From DATJFH01 sp035495815 (GTDB lineage Bacteria > Acidobacteriota > Terriglobia > Bryobacterales > Bryobacteraceae), in assembly GCA_035495815.1 (NCBI GenBank), contig DATJFH010000018.1:1-45381 (forward strand): 45,381 bases of DNA, in the 5' to 3' direction. Below are positions 24,855-33,656 of this stretch, in pieces (the stretch's first letter is position 1; every line of letters begins with the position of its first letter). A program made the position numbers and the translations under genes. The notes under the pieces are model-generated. The model saw nothing but the letters and a program-made list of their open reading frames with translations. It had not been told where the DNA came from and ran no database searches.

Positions 24855-27800
24855 ATGACGTTTCATTTGCCGCGTGACTTTCGTTTCGTGCAGGGTGTTT
24901 TCTGCATTCTGGCCGCGGGCTTGACGGGCGCGTCGATTTGCTCCGCGCAGGATAGCCGCGCCGAGGTGACAGGCCGCGTCACCGACCAGTCGCAGGCCGT
25001 CATTTCCGGGGCGGAAGTCACCTTGATCAATACGGCCACCCGAATTGAACGGAGGACGCAGACCAATAGCTCCGGGCAGTACTCGGTTCCGTTTCTGCCG
25101 GCCGGCGGCTACGAGGTGACCGTCCAGTATCAGGGGTTCCGGCCGCTGCGTCAGAGTGGCGTCGTTCTGGAGGTGGGTGAAGTGACCCGCCTCGATTTTG
25201 CCTTGCAGCTTGGCGCCTTGACGGAAACCGTCAAGGTGGATTCGACGGCTCCGCCTGTCGCGACCGCGACCGCCGCCGTCGGAACCAACGTCGATTCCCA
25301 GCGCATCGACCGCCTGCCGCTCAATGGGAGGAACGCCCTCCAACTGGTTGCCCTTACTCCCGGCGTCGTGAGCATCGGCAAGACCGGGCAGATGGGGATG
25401 ATGCAGGAATCCTTTCGAATCGCCGGAGGCAGGCCCATCGACACCAATTTCAAGCTCGACGGCGGCAACAACATGAATACCTATTTCGCGACCGCCGTCG
25501 AGTACCCCAATCCGGACGCGCTGCAGGAATTCACCGTGTCCCAGCGGAGCGTGTCGGCGGTTGCGGGGCGGGGAACCGTCACCGTTTCAGCGGTAACCAA
25601 GTCCGGCACGAACGAGTTTCATGGAACGGCCTTCGAGTTCCTGCGGAATACCGAGCTCGACAGCCGCTCCTTCTTTGCCTCCAACCGTCCCGTGTTCAAG
25701 CGGAATCAATTCGGCGCTACGCTCGGCGGCCCGATCCGGAAGGACCATACATTCTTTTTCTTCAGCTACCAGGGCACGGTTCAAAGAGGCAGTCCCAGGG
25801 AAACCCGCTACCGGACGCTGACTCAGGCCGAGCGCGACGGCGACTTTTCGACCGCGGCCGGTCAGGTCAACGATCCCAAAACCGGCATTCCGTACCCGAA
25901 TAAGCGGGTACCCGCAAGCCAGATCACCGATTTCGCCCGCAAGAACAACGCTTATCTGCCCCTGCCGAACCAGGCCGCGGGCTTCTACAGCTTCGGTGTG
26001 AAGCAGAAGCTGGACCAGAACCAGCTCATCGGGAAAGTCGATCACAACTTCACCGACAAGGACAAAGTCAGCTTCCGCTACATGTTTAACAATGTGCCGC
26101 AAGTCGACGCCAGCCCCGGTCCGGTGAGTGAAGACTGGCTGGTGGACCTTCCCACGCGCACCCAAAGCTGGAACCTGAGCTATACCCGCATCATTTCGCC
26201 CAGCATCGTCAACAACGTGGTCCTGACGCACATCCGCAACGCCTTCGGTGTGAAGATCACGAGCAACGATTGGTCGCCGAAAGGCCTCGGCCTCAATATC
26301 AACCAGGACAACGCGATTCTCGAGTACGGTTTGACCTCCGGCGCCCGTACCGCGGTGAACGGCTACTTCACGATGTACAACGGGTATCCCACCCGCTTGA
26401 TCATGCCGACGACGCACCTCCTCAACAGCACGTCCATCGTGAAGGGCAGCCACAGCCTGCAGACCGGCGTCGAGCTCTACCGCAATCGCGAGAACTATTT
26501 CCAGAACTGGTTTACCGGCGGTAATCTGACTTTCCGCGGAACGGCTTCCGGCAATGCGGCTGCCGACTACCTGCTCGGCCGCTACGATAGTTACCGTCAA
26601 CTCACGCCCATCATCAACCGCATGCGCCAGAACCTGTGGGCTCTGTTTATCCAGGACGACTGGCGGGTCCACCGGCGCCTGATGCTGAACATCGGCCTGC
26701 GCTGGGATCCGTTCGGGGCCTGGAACCAGGAGGACAAGTCCCTGTCCACGTTCCGGCCGGGCGTGCAGTCCACACTGTTCCCGAATGCGCCGTCGGGTTT
26801 GCTGTATCCCGGCGACAACGGCTTGCCCCAGAGCATCGTCGGCAACCGGTATGATAATTTCGGTCCTCGCGCCGGACTGGCGTGGGATGTCTTCGGCAAC
26901 GGCCGCACGTCGGTCCGCGCCGGAGCGGGCATCTTCTACGTCCCCATCATCCGGGGAATCAGCTTCGATCGCTTTCCGCTCATTCAACCGTTCACGCTGG
27001 ATCTGAACCTGGTGAACGGCGGGGATGTCTACAATATCTTCGCGGCCCCCCCTTTCAACGGGAAGAATCCGTACCCGATCCCCGACCGGACGGACCTGGC
27101 CGGTCTGCGCAATTTCCAGTTCGTACCGACGGCGGGGCACACCGGGTTTGCGCTCCCCTTCAAGACGCAATCCGAGAATCAATGGAATGTTTCGATCCAG
27201 CAGGCAATTGGAGCGGATGCCGTGCTGGACATTGCTTACCTCGGCTCGACAGGCTCTCACGAGTTCACGTCGGCCGAAGTCAATCCCGCCCGGTATATCC
27301 CAGGGGTGGACGCCGCCGGCCGGGCGCTCTCGAGCACCGGGAACACGCAACAGCGCCGGCTCTATCCGCAGTTCGGCAGCATCAACGAGTCGCGGAGTTC
27401 GGTGAGCACCAATTACAACGCTCTCCAGATCTCTTTCAACCGCCGCTATGCGCGGGGCTTCACGGTTCTGACGTCGTACACTTTGGGAAAATCGCTGGGA
27501 GTTGTGGCGCCCTTCGGTGAAGGAGCGAATGGTCCGAGAAACCCCTTCAATTATTCGATCGACTACGGTCCGATCGACCAGGACGTCAAGCACAACTTCG
27601 TGCTGTCGTACGTGTGGAACGTCCCCAGCCTCGCGCATGGCTCACGTTTCCTCGGAGGCGTCGTCAATGGCTGGCAGATCAACGGGATCACCACCATCCG
27701 GTCCGGCTTCCCGTACCGGCTCTCCTCCGGCCTCGACAATTCCCTCACCGGTATCAACGGCGACACTCCCGACCAGGTCTCCGATTGGCGATTGCCCGAC

Positions 27801-28118
27801 AACCGGTCGAAAGCGGAAATGATCAGCGCCTTTTTCAAAGGCAGCGCCTTCGCCCGCAACGCTGTCGGGACGTTCGGGAATGTGGGCGTCAATGCCATGC
27901 GCGGTCCGGGATTGTGGAACTACGACATGGGCGTCGCCAAGGCGTTCAAGATAACTGAGGCGAAGCGCGTTGAATTCCGCGCTTCCTTCTTCAATCTGTT
28001 CAACCATGCCAACTTCAGCAACCCGTCATCCAGTCTGACTTCGCCCACCTTCGGGCAATTGACCGGGACAACCGGCGATCCCCGGATCATCGAATTCGGG
28101 CTGAAGTTATACTTTTGA
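24855..28118 (+). CDS. TonB-dependent receptor 3 with carboxypeptidase-regulatory-like domain
   Basis: A 1087-residue Oar-like receptor, more distant from the other two. The signal peptide runs to about residue 32 (FCILAAGLTGASICSAQ) after a charged n-region. The regulatory-like domain is at about 35-120 (AEVTGRVTDQSQAVISGAEVTL). RLPLNGRN is at 153-160, and GGRPIDTNFKLDGGNN, NPDALQEFTV and the barrel follow, ending in IIEFGLKLYF. The ATG at 24855 is preceded by GGGGGAAAAACGC; a TTG at 24840 is less likely. It differs from receptors 1 and 2 in the C-terminal block (TGTTGDPRI in place of SSPRI), so it probably recognises another ligand. The PD40 gene starts 20 bp downstream, likely in the same transcript. 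Confidence 0.92.
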   Translation: MTFHLPRDFRFVQGVFCILAAGLTGASICSAQDSRAEVTGRVTDQSQAVISGAEVTLINTATRIERRTQTNSSGQYSVPFLPAGGYEVTVQYQGFRPLRQSGVVLEVGEVTRLDFALQLGALTETVKVDSTAPPVATATAAVGTNVDSQRIDRLPLNGRNALQLVALTPGVVSIGKTGQMGMMQESFRIAGGRPIDTNFKLDGGNNMNTYFATAVEYPNPDALQEFTVSQRSVSAVAGRGTVTVSAVTKSGTNEFHGTAFEFLRNTELDSRSFFASNRPVFKRNQFGATLGGPIRKDHTFFFFSYQGTVQRGSPRETRYRTLTQAERDGDFSTAAGQVNDPKTGIPYPNKRVPASQITDFARKNNAYLPLPNQAAGFYSFGVKQKLDQNQLIGKVDHNFTDKDKVSFRYMFNNVPQVDASPGPVSEDWLVDLPTRTQSWNLSYTRIISPSIVNNVVLTHIRNAFGVKITSNDWSPKGLGLNINQDNAILEYGLTSGARTAVNGYFTMYNGYPTRLIMPTTHLLNSTSIVKGSHSLQTGVELYRNRENYFQNWFTGGNLTFRGTASGNAAADYLLGRYDSYRQLTPIINRMRQNLWALFIQDDWRVHRRLMLNIGLRWDPFGAWNQEDKSLSTFRPGVQSTLFPNAPSGLLYPGDNGLPQSIVGNRYDNFGPRAGLAWDVFGNGRTSVRAGAGIFYVPIIRGISFDRFPLIQPFTLDLNLVNGGDVYNIFAAPPFNGKNPYPIPDRTDLAGLRNFQFVPTAGHTGFALPFKTQSENQWNVSIQQAIGADAVLDIAYLGSTGSHEFTSAEVNPARYIPGVDAAGRALSSTGNTQQRRLYPQFGSINESRSSVSTNYNALQISFNRRYARGFTVLTSYTLGKSLGVVAPFGEGANGPRNPFNYSIDYGPIDQDVKHNFVLSYVWNVPSLAHGSRFLGGVVNGWQINGITTIRSGFPYRLSSGLDNSLTGINGDTPDQVSDWRLPDNRSKAEMISAFFKGSAFARNAVGTFGNVGVNAMRGPGLWNYDMGVAKAFKITEAKRVEFRASFFNLFNHANFSNPSSSLTSPTFGQLTGTTGDPRIIEFGLKLYF

Positions 28119-28138
28119 CAGTGATACTCAGATTGACG

Positions 28139-29206
28139 ATGGCACTGTATCTGTTTTTCCTGCTGACGACTTTTCTTGCCGCGGCTGACACCGGCCGCGC
28201 GCCTGCTGCGCCCGATCCAAGGGTCCCGCGGCTGGCCGCCGAAGTCCGCAATAAAGGGTGGATCGTGTTCAGCGCCAAGACCCCCAATGGCGACTGGGAC
28301 CTGTTCCTGATGCGCCCGGACGGCTCCAAGCTGCGGAATATCAGCAATACCCCCGGCGCAAACGAAATGGGCGCGCGCTTCTCGCCGGACGGCAGGAAGA
28401 TGCTGTACCGCCTGATCGCCAAAGGCTCGACCATCCCTCACGACCGCTGGGGCGCCCTGGGAAAACTGGTGATTGCGAATGCGGACGGCGCGAATCCGGT
28501 CACCTGGGGACAGGATGGCGAATATCCGTGGGCCTCCTGGAGTCCGGACGGCAAACAGCTCGCCTGCCTCAATAAGACCGGGATCGAAATTGTCGCCGTG
28601 GATACGAAAGCGGTCGTTCGTAAAATGGACCGGAAGGGAATCTATCAGCAGTTTTTCTGGTCGCCGGACGGGAAATGGTTTACGGGACCGGCCAACTCCT
28701 ACGGCGAAAACTGGACCGTGGTACGGATGGACGCCAACAGTCAGGAAGTCAACGTCGTCAGCAAATTCCAGAACTGCACGCCTGATTGGTTCCCGGATTC
28801 GAAGAGGCTGATTTTTTCATCGCGTCCCGCCAGCCAGCCCGACGACGAACTGGCCAAAGCTGTCGGCCAGAAACCCGGCTATGGCTGGACTCAGTTGTGG
28901 ATGGCCAATGGTGACGGCTCGGGAAAAAGTCTGGTCTATGGCGAGGACGGGCGCCACATCTATGGGGGCGCCCTCTCCCCGGACGGAAACTACGTCCTGT
29001 TCACCAGGGGATTGCGAGACGGCTTGTCGGGCGATCAAAATGGCGGCGTCATCGGACTGATGCGGATGCGCGACGCCCCCACGATCGGCGGAGCCAGCGC
29101 GGCTCTGCGCAAGCTTCATCCCCACACCAAGGACGGTCCTGTGCTCACGCTGCCGATGGGGTGGGAGCCGCACTGGACTTATGCGGCGATTCCGTCGTCG
29201 AAGTGA
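28139..29206 (+). CDS. Exported PD40/TolB-like beta-propeller protein
   Basis: 355 residues. The signal peptide is about 1-17 (MALYLFFLLTTFLAAAD). The rest is a series of WD40-like PD40 blades: NGDWDLFLMRPDGSKLRNIS, ARFSPDGRKMLYR, ASWSPDGKQLACL, FFWSPDGKWF, PDWFPDSKRLIFSS and GALSPDGNYVLFTRG, the repeated [WF]SPDGK pattern of TolB-type propellers. It is likely a periplasmic scaffold or sensor for an envelope process; an enzymatic role is not shown. The start is uncertain: ATG 28139 gives a clean signal peptide but has no clear ribosome-binding site, and GTG 28121 or a TTG overlapping the previous stop are alternatives. It lies 20 bp after TonB receptor 3. Confidence 0.85.
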   Translation: MALYLFFLLTTFLAAADTGRAPAAPDPRVPRLAAEVRNKGWIVFSAKTPNGDWDLFLMRPDGSKLRNISNTPGANEMGARFSPDGRKMLYRLIAKGSTIPHDRWGALGKLVIANADGANPVTWGQDGEYPWASWSPDGKQLACLNKTGIEIVAVDTKAVVRKMDRKGIYQQFFWSPDGKWFTGPANSYGENWTVVRMDANSQEVNVVSKFQNCTPDWFPDSKRLIFSSRPASQPDDELAKAVGQKPGYGWTQLWMANGDGSGKSLVYGEDGRHIYGGALSPDGNYVLFTRGLRDGLSGDQNGGVIGLMRMRDAPTIGGASAALRKLHPHTKDGPVLTLPMGWEPHWTYAAIPSSK

Positions 29207-29248
29207 ATTGTCCCCAGGAGACGCTCCCAGCCAGCTTTCCGGAAGCCC

Positions 29249-29707
29249 ATGAATAAAACCGCCATTGCTCTGCTCGCCGTCCTTTTTCTGCTCGTGGTCT
29301 CCTGCGCCCGCAAGGGAAATGACGGAATCGACACGGAAGTCACCACGCTGGGAGATACCGAAGTGACGGCTCAGCTTGTCGAGATCCCTGGGCCATTCCC
29401 CGCCAACGACCTTTATAACTACGCGTACGTCTTGAAATACCACGTGCTGCAGACCCATCGCGGCAAGGTCCAGGGCGACGAGATTCTGGTGGCCCAGTAC
29501 AATCCGCTCAAACCCCGAAGCGGGGCTCAGGACGAATTGTCGGGCAAGGTGGGCGGGAAGCTCGAAACATTCCGCGCGGGCGACATTCACCGCATGGCCC
29601 TCGCCTCACCCGTCGACCAGTTCTGGATGGGCGGCATCGTAGATAAATATTTCGAGACCAAGGGCGTGCGCTACTGGGCCATCTGGACCAATCCGGCAAG
29701 CCGATAA
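29249..29707 (+). CDS. Hypothetical lipoprotein, 152 aa
   Basis: The N-terminus MNKTAIALLAVLFLLVVSC ends in a lipobox, with Cys19 as the lipidation site; the Ala-Arg after it gives no clear inner-membrane retention signal. The mature part is about 134 residues, with alternating beta patterns (EVTAQLVEIPG, YNYAYVLKYHVLQTHRG, DEILVAQYNP), and no domain is recognised. It ends 1 bp before the MBOAT gene and is probably part of that operon, so it could be an accessory of polymer acetylation or of the propeller and receptor genes upstream. GGAAGCCC precedes the ATG. Confidence 0.75.
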   Translation: MNKTAIALLAVLFLLVVSCARKGNDGIDTEVTTLGDTEVTAQLVEIPGPFPANDLYNYAYVLKYHVLQTHRGKVQGDEILVAQYNPLKPRSGAQDELSGKVGGKLETFRAGDIHRMALASPVDQFWMGGIVDKYFETKGVRYWAIWTNPASR

Positions 29708-29708
29708 C

Positions 29709-31109
29709 ATGGTTTTTACCTCCCACATATTTCTTTTCTACTTCCTTCCGATCGTTCTCGTTATCTACTACGCTCTGCCCCGCGGCCGCAACCTGTTCCT
29801 GACCTTGGCCAGCTACATCTTTTACGGCTGGTGGCAGCCCTGGTTCGTGCTGCTCATGCTGACCTCGACGGTGCTCGATTTTATCTGCGGCGGAATGATC
29901 GCCAGCCCGGGAGCCGGCGAGCGCCGCCGGCGTACCGCCCTGATCGTCGCCATCCTGGGAGATCTCGGCCTGCTGGCGTTCTTCAAATACTATGCGTTTA
30001 CGGCCGAGAACCTCAACGTGCTGCTGAATATGTTCGGCTCGGCTGCGCTGCCGGTCCTGAAGGTTACGCTGCCCATCGGCATCTCGTTCTACACGTTCGA
30101 GAGCATGAGCTACACCATCGACGTGTATCGCGGCTCGGCCCGGGCGGCGAAGACCTTCGCCGATATTTCCTGTTTCGTCAGCCTCTTTCCCCACCTGGTC
30201 GCCGGTCCCATCGTCCGGTACAACATTCTTGCCGAGCAGATCGCCGAGCGCGAGCACACACTCGAAAAGTTCTCCTGCGGAGTGGCCCTTTTCATCCTCG
30301 GTTTCGCCAAAAAAATTCTGCTCGCGAACCCCATGGGGGAGGTGGCCGACGTCGTATTTTCCGCGTCGTCTCCCATGCCGCTCGACGCCTGGGTGGGCGT
30401 CGTCGCCTACGCGTTCCAGATCTACTTCGATTTCTCCGGCTACTCCGACATGGCAATCGGCCTCGGACGCATGTTCGGCTTCATCATCCCCAAGAACTTC
30501 GCTTCGCCCTACCTGTCGGAAAACATCACCGAGTTCTGGCGACGCTGGCATATCTCGCTTTCCACCTGGCTTCGAGACTACCTCTACATCCCGCTGGGCG
30601 GGAATCAGAAGGGACCCCGCCGAACCTATTTCAACCTGGTCGTGGTGATGCTGCTCGGCGGACTCTGGCACGGCGCCAACTGGACCTTTCTGGTCTGGGG
30701 CGCCTATCATGGCAGCCTGCTGGCCTTCGAGCGCTGGAGGGGAAAGCAGTCCGCGTATGAACGGCTGCCTCACGCCGCCAGAGTCGCCGTCACATTCGTG
30801 CTCGTACTCTTCTCCTGGGTCCTGTTCCGGTCGCCCGACCTGAGCCATGCCATTTCCTATTTCGGCGCGATGTTCGGAGCCGTGCCGCCGGCCGCGGCGT
30901 CCGTCCTGTTGAGAGCGGAAATCTACACGCCCTTTCATCTGTGCTGCCTGATCACCTGCGCCGCATTGTCTTTTCAACGCGCGGAGGTGTACGATTTCGT
31001 CGACAATCTGACTCCGGCGCGGTCCTTTGCGCTTGCGCCGCTCCTGCTGCTGGCTATCGGAGCGATGTTCTCACAGGCGTTCAATCCGTTCCTCTACTTC
31101 CAGTTCTGA
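29709..31109 (+). CDS. MBOAT-family O-acyltransferase (AlgI-like)
   Basis: A 466-residue membrane protein with many hydrophobic segments. It contains the MBOAT signature NITEFWRRWHISLSTWLRDYLYIPLGG and the conserved His321 in GGLWHGANWTFLVWG. AlgI and relatives pass acetyl groups across the inner membrane to a periplasmic SGNH enzyme that modifies a polysaccharide. The next gene is such an AlgJ/AlgX-like protein, starting 1 bp after this stop, so the pair forms a complete O-acetylation unit. No polysaccharide synthase or glycosyltransferase is seen in the window, so the acceptor polymer is encoded elsewhere. The start follows the lipoprotein stop by 1 bp. Confidence 0.93.
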   Translation: MVFTSHIFLFYFLPIVLVIYYALPRGRNLFLTLASYIFYGWWQPWFVLLMLTSTVLDFICGGMIASPGAGERRRRTALIVAILGDLGLLAFFKYYAFTAENLNVLLNMFGSAALPVLKVTLPIGISFYTFESMSYTIDVYRGSARAAKTFADISCFVSLFPHLVAGPIVRYNILAEQIAEREHTLEKFSCGVALFILGFAKKILLANPMGEVADVVFSASSPMPLDAWVGVVAYAFQIYFDFSGYSDMAIGLGRMFGFIIPKNFASPYLSENITEFWRRWHISLSTWLRDYLYIPLGGNQKGPRRTYFNLVVVMLLGGLWHGANWTFLVWGAYHGSLLAFERWRGKQSAYERLPHAARVAVTFVLVLFSWVLFRSPDLSHAISYFGAMFGAVPPAAASVLLRAEIYTPFHLCCLITCAALSFQRAEVYDFVDNLTPARSFALAPLLLLAIGAMFSQAFNPFLYFQF

Positions 31110-31110
31110 T

Positions 31111-32238
31111 ATGCGTGTTCCCTCGCGGCGCCAACAACTCTTCCTGACCGGGTTCTTCCTGGCCTTTATCTTCGGTATTCCGCTGACCCAGGCCGGCGTC
31201 GAAATTTATCGCGGCCGCTGGCCGCAGTGCTTCGACATCTTCACGCGGCCTCCGGTTGAACAAAACTTGAGATCCTTCGAGGGAGAGCTGGAACGTCTGT
31301 CGGTCGCTTCCCAGGCGCTGCGGCCGCGAATCCAGTACGGTTGGTTCACCCTCGGCAACCCCGGCCATAAAGCGGTAGTCGGCAAGGACGGGTGGCTGTT
31401 CTACCGGCCCGACGTCCGCTATCTGCTGGAGCCGCTCGACGGCGGCAGTAATCCGCTGGCTGCGATACTCAATTTCCGCGACCAGCTTCTGCGCCGTGGG
31501 ATCCATCTGGTTGTCCTGCCCGTTCCCGGGAAGCCAAGCGTTTACCCGGACCGGTTGAGACGGGAGGCCGCCGCCGGCCGTGGCCTGATGGACGGGCATA
31601 CGCAGCAGTTGATTTCCGCATTGCGGTCGGCGGGCGTGGAAACGATCGACCTGCTGGACTATTTCCTTCATCTGCGCGATGGCGAGAACTTGCCGCACGA
31701 CGCTTACTATCTCAGGCGGGACACGCATTGGTCGGCTCAGGCCGCGCGCCGCGCCGCCGAGATCGTCGCCGACCGGATCAAAAAACTTGGCTGGGCGCCG
31801 GAAAACCGCACTGCCTATCTCACCCGGCGCATTGCGGTTCAAAGGAATGGCGACGTGTTGCGTATGATCAATATCCCGCAGCTCGAAAGGAAGTACCCGC
31901 CGGAGACGATTCTCTGCGATCAGGTTCTGGAAAAAGATACCGGAGCGTTGTACAAGGATGATCCGAATTCGCCCGTTCTGGTATTGGGAGACAGTTTCCT
32001 GCGTATGTACCAGAAGGACGAACCGCTGGCCGCCGGCTTTGTGGCCCACCTTGCGCGCTCCCTGGGATCTCCGGTGGCCTCCATCGTGAACGATGGCGGC
32101 GCGTCCACCCTGGTACGGCAGGAACTGGCCAGAAAGCGCGAGATGCTCGACGGGAAGAAGCTGGTCGTCTGGGAATTCGTGGAAAGAGATATTCGCTTTG
32201 GAGCGGAAGGGTGGAAACTGGTTTCATTGAGCCGGTAA
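31111..32238 (+). CDS. AlgJ/AlgX-like SGNH O-acetyltransferase
   Basis: 375 residues. An N-terminal signal anchor (FLTGFFLAFIFGIPLTQAG, about 11-29) places the SGNH domain in the periplasm. GKDGWLFYRPDVRYL is the typical entry of the AlgX/AlgJ fold. RRDTHWS (Asp204, His206) and VLGDSFLRMY (Asp294, Ser295) supply the Asp-His and Ser of the catalytic triad. It is expected to acetylate an exopolysaccharide or other envelope glycan using acetyl groups delivered by the MBOAT partner 1 bp upstream. No carbohydrate-binding module follows, unlike AlgX, so it is closer to AlgJ. The ATG at 31111 directly follows the previous stop (TGATATG). Confidence 0.88.
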   Translation: MRVPSRRQQLFLTGFFLAFIFGIPLTQAGVEIYRGRWPQCFDIFTRPPVEQNLRSFEGELERLSVASQALRPRIQYGWFTLGNPGHKAVVGKDGWLFYRPDVRYLLEPLDGGSNPLAAILNFRDQLLRRGIHLVVLPVPGKPSVYPDRLRREAAAGRGLMDGHTQQLISALRSAGVETIDLLDYFLHLRDGENLPHDAYYLRRDTHWSAQAARRAAEIVADRIKKLGWAPENRTAYLTRRIAVQRNGDVLRMINIPQLERKYPPETILCDQVLEKDTGALYKDDPNSPVLVLGDSFLRMYQKDEPLAAGFVAHLARSLGSPVASIVNDGGASTLVRQELARKREMLDGKKLVVWEFVERDIRFGAEGWKLVSLSR

Positions 32239-32249
32239 ACGGAATCGTT

Positions 32250-33656
32250 ATGCGTGAACTTTTGGCAGGAACAGGCCGTACTGATATATCTCCCGCGCCG
32301 GGTACGCCGCAAGGCGGGTGGGGAGCACAGACGCATCAGCGGGGAATCGGGACGGATCTCCCCCTCTATGCGACCGCTCTCGTCCTGAAGGATCCGCTCA
32401 CCACGGTCGCAATCATCGACCTTGATTCCATCGGATTCGATCCGGAATTGACAAGCCGAATCCTCGATGCGGTCGCCGGACTGACCGGGATATCCCGGGA
32501 GAACATCCGCTTCTCCTGCACCCACGCCCACTCCGGTCCGAACACGTTCCGCCTCCCGGTGATTACCGAGGGACGAGACATGATCCTGGAGTATATGAAC
32601 GCGCTGCCGCTGCAGATCGGCGGGGCCGTCTGGCAGGCGCAGCAGAATCTGCGGCCGGTGCGGATCGGCGCCGCGACGGGCTCCTGCGAGATCAACGTCA
32701 ACAGGCGATTTCGCACGTCCGGCGGCCGTGTGGTGGTCGGCCGGAACTGGGACGGGCCTGTCGACCGGACCGTTCGCGTGGTCCGTATCGACGGTCTGGA
32801 TGAGAAGCCCGTGGCCACCATCGTCCACTATGCCTGCCATCCCACGATAATGGCGTGGCAAACTCAGTACGCGACGCCGGACTATCCCGGGATGGCGAAA
32901 AAGGTGGTTGAGGAACAGCTCGGCGGCACGTGTCTCTTCTTGCAGGGGGCTACCGGGGACGTCGGTCCGCGGCGGGGTTTTACGGGAGATCTGAATGTGT
33001 ACCGGAATTCCGGGAGAATGCTCGGATTCGAAGCATGCAAGCTCGCGCTGGGCATCGAAACGCTGCCGCGCCGGGAGAAGCTGGTCGGCCTCCAGGAATC
33101 GGGCGCGACCATCGCCCTCTTCGAAGACGAAGCGGAGGAGCCGGAACCTGCCACGCTCGACGTCCGCTCCCGGTTTCTGCAACTCCCGTTGAAACAGTTC
33201 CCGAAGCCGGAAGTGGCGGAAGCCGAAGCCGCCGCGCTGCGCGAAGAGCTCAACCGGCTGCGGCGCGAAGGCTCGGAGGCCGAGGTGCGGGAAGCCACCG
33301 CGAAAGCGACTCAGGCCGGAATGCGGGCAGACAGCGCGCGGCTCTATCACGGCCGGACCCATATCGACTGGCAACTCCAGGCAATCCGGCTCGGTCCGGT
33401 GGCGCTGATCTCGATCCCGGGCGAGCCGTTTACCGAAACCGGGCAGGAGATCGCCACGCGCTCGCCTTTCAAGCACACCCTGTTCTCGGGGTATTCCAAC
33501 GGCGGCTTCGGCTACCTGCCCGTGCGCAGCGCCTATGCCGAGGGCGGATACGAGGTAGCCGCCTCGCCTTTCGCCGAAGGCTCGGCCGAACTGGTGGTGG
33601 AGCAGGCTCTGGTCGTGCTTGCCGAACTCCACCGGAGCGCTGCCGGGAATCGCTAG
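32250..33656 (+). CDS. Neutral/alkaline ceramidase N-terminal domain-like protein, paralog 2
   Basis: 468 residues, colinear with paralog 1 at 15316-16704 over the first 240 positions. Zinc-site motifs are THAHSGP (91-97), HYACHPT (193-199), GEPFTETG and YSNGGFGYLPVRSAYAEGGYEV. The nucleophile region reads GDVGP (236-240) where true ceramidases have GDVSP. There is no signal peptide, so it is predicted cytoplasmic. A Glu/Ala-rich helical stretch (EVAEAEAAALREELNRLRREGSEAE) lies between the two halves, as in paralog 1. The ATG at 32250 starts 11 bp after the AlgJ-like gene with CGGA upstream; an ATG at 32211 inside the previous gene is less likely. It ends with a 4-bp overlap of the convergent Gfo/Idh/MocA gene. 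Confidence 0.85.
   Translation: MRELLAGTGRTDISPAPGTPQGGWGAQTHQRGIGTDLPLYATALVLKDPLTTVAIIDLDSIGFDPELTSRILDAVAGLTGISRENIRFSCTHAHSGPNTFRLPVITEGRDMILEYMNALPLQIGGAVWQAQQNLRPVRIGAATGSCEINVNRRFRTSGGRVVVGRNWDGPVDRTVRVVRIDGLDEKPVATIVHYACHPTIMAWQTQYATPDYPGMAKKVVEEQLGGTCLFLQGATGDVGPRRGFTGDLNVYRNSGRMLGFEACKLALGIETLPRREKLVGLQESGATIALFEDEAEEPEPATLDVRSRFLQLPLKQFPKPEVAEAEAAALREELNRLRREGSEAEVREATAKATQAGMRADSARLYHGRTHIDWQLQAIRLGPVALISIPGEPFTETGQEIATRSPFKHTLFSGYSNGGFGYLPVRSAYAEGGYEVAASPFAEGSAELVVEQALVVLAELHRSAAGNR

Noticed and set aside
21413..28118. SusC-type polysaccharide utilisation locus
   Set aside because: No SusD-like gene, glycoside hydrolase or hybrid sensor is present, and the receptors carry the Oar-like LPLNGRN pattern rather than SusC signatures.
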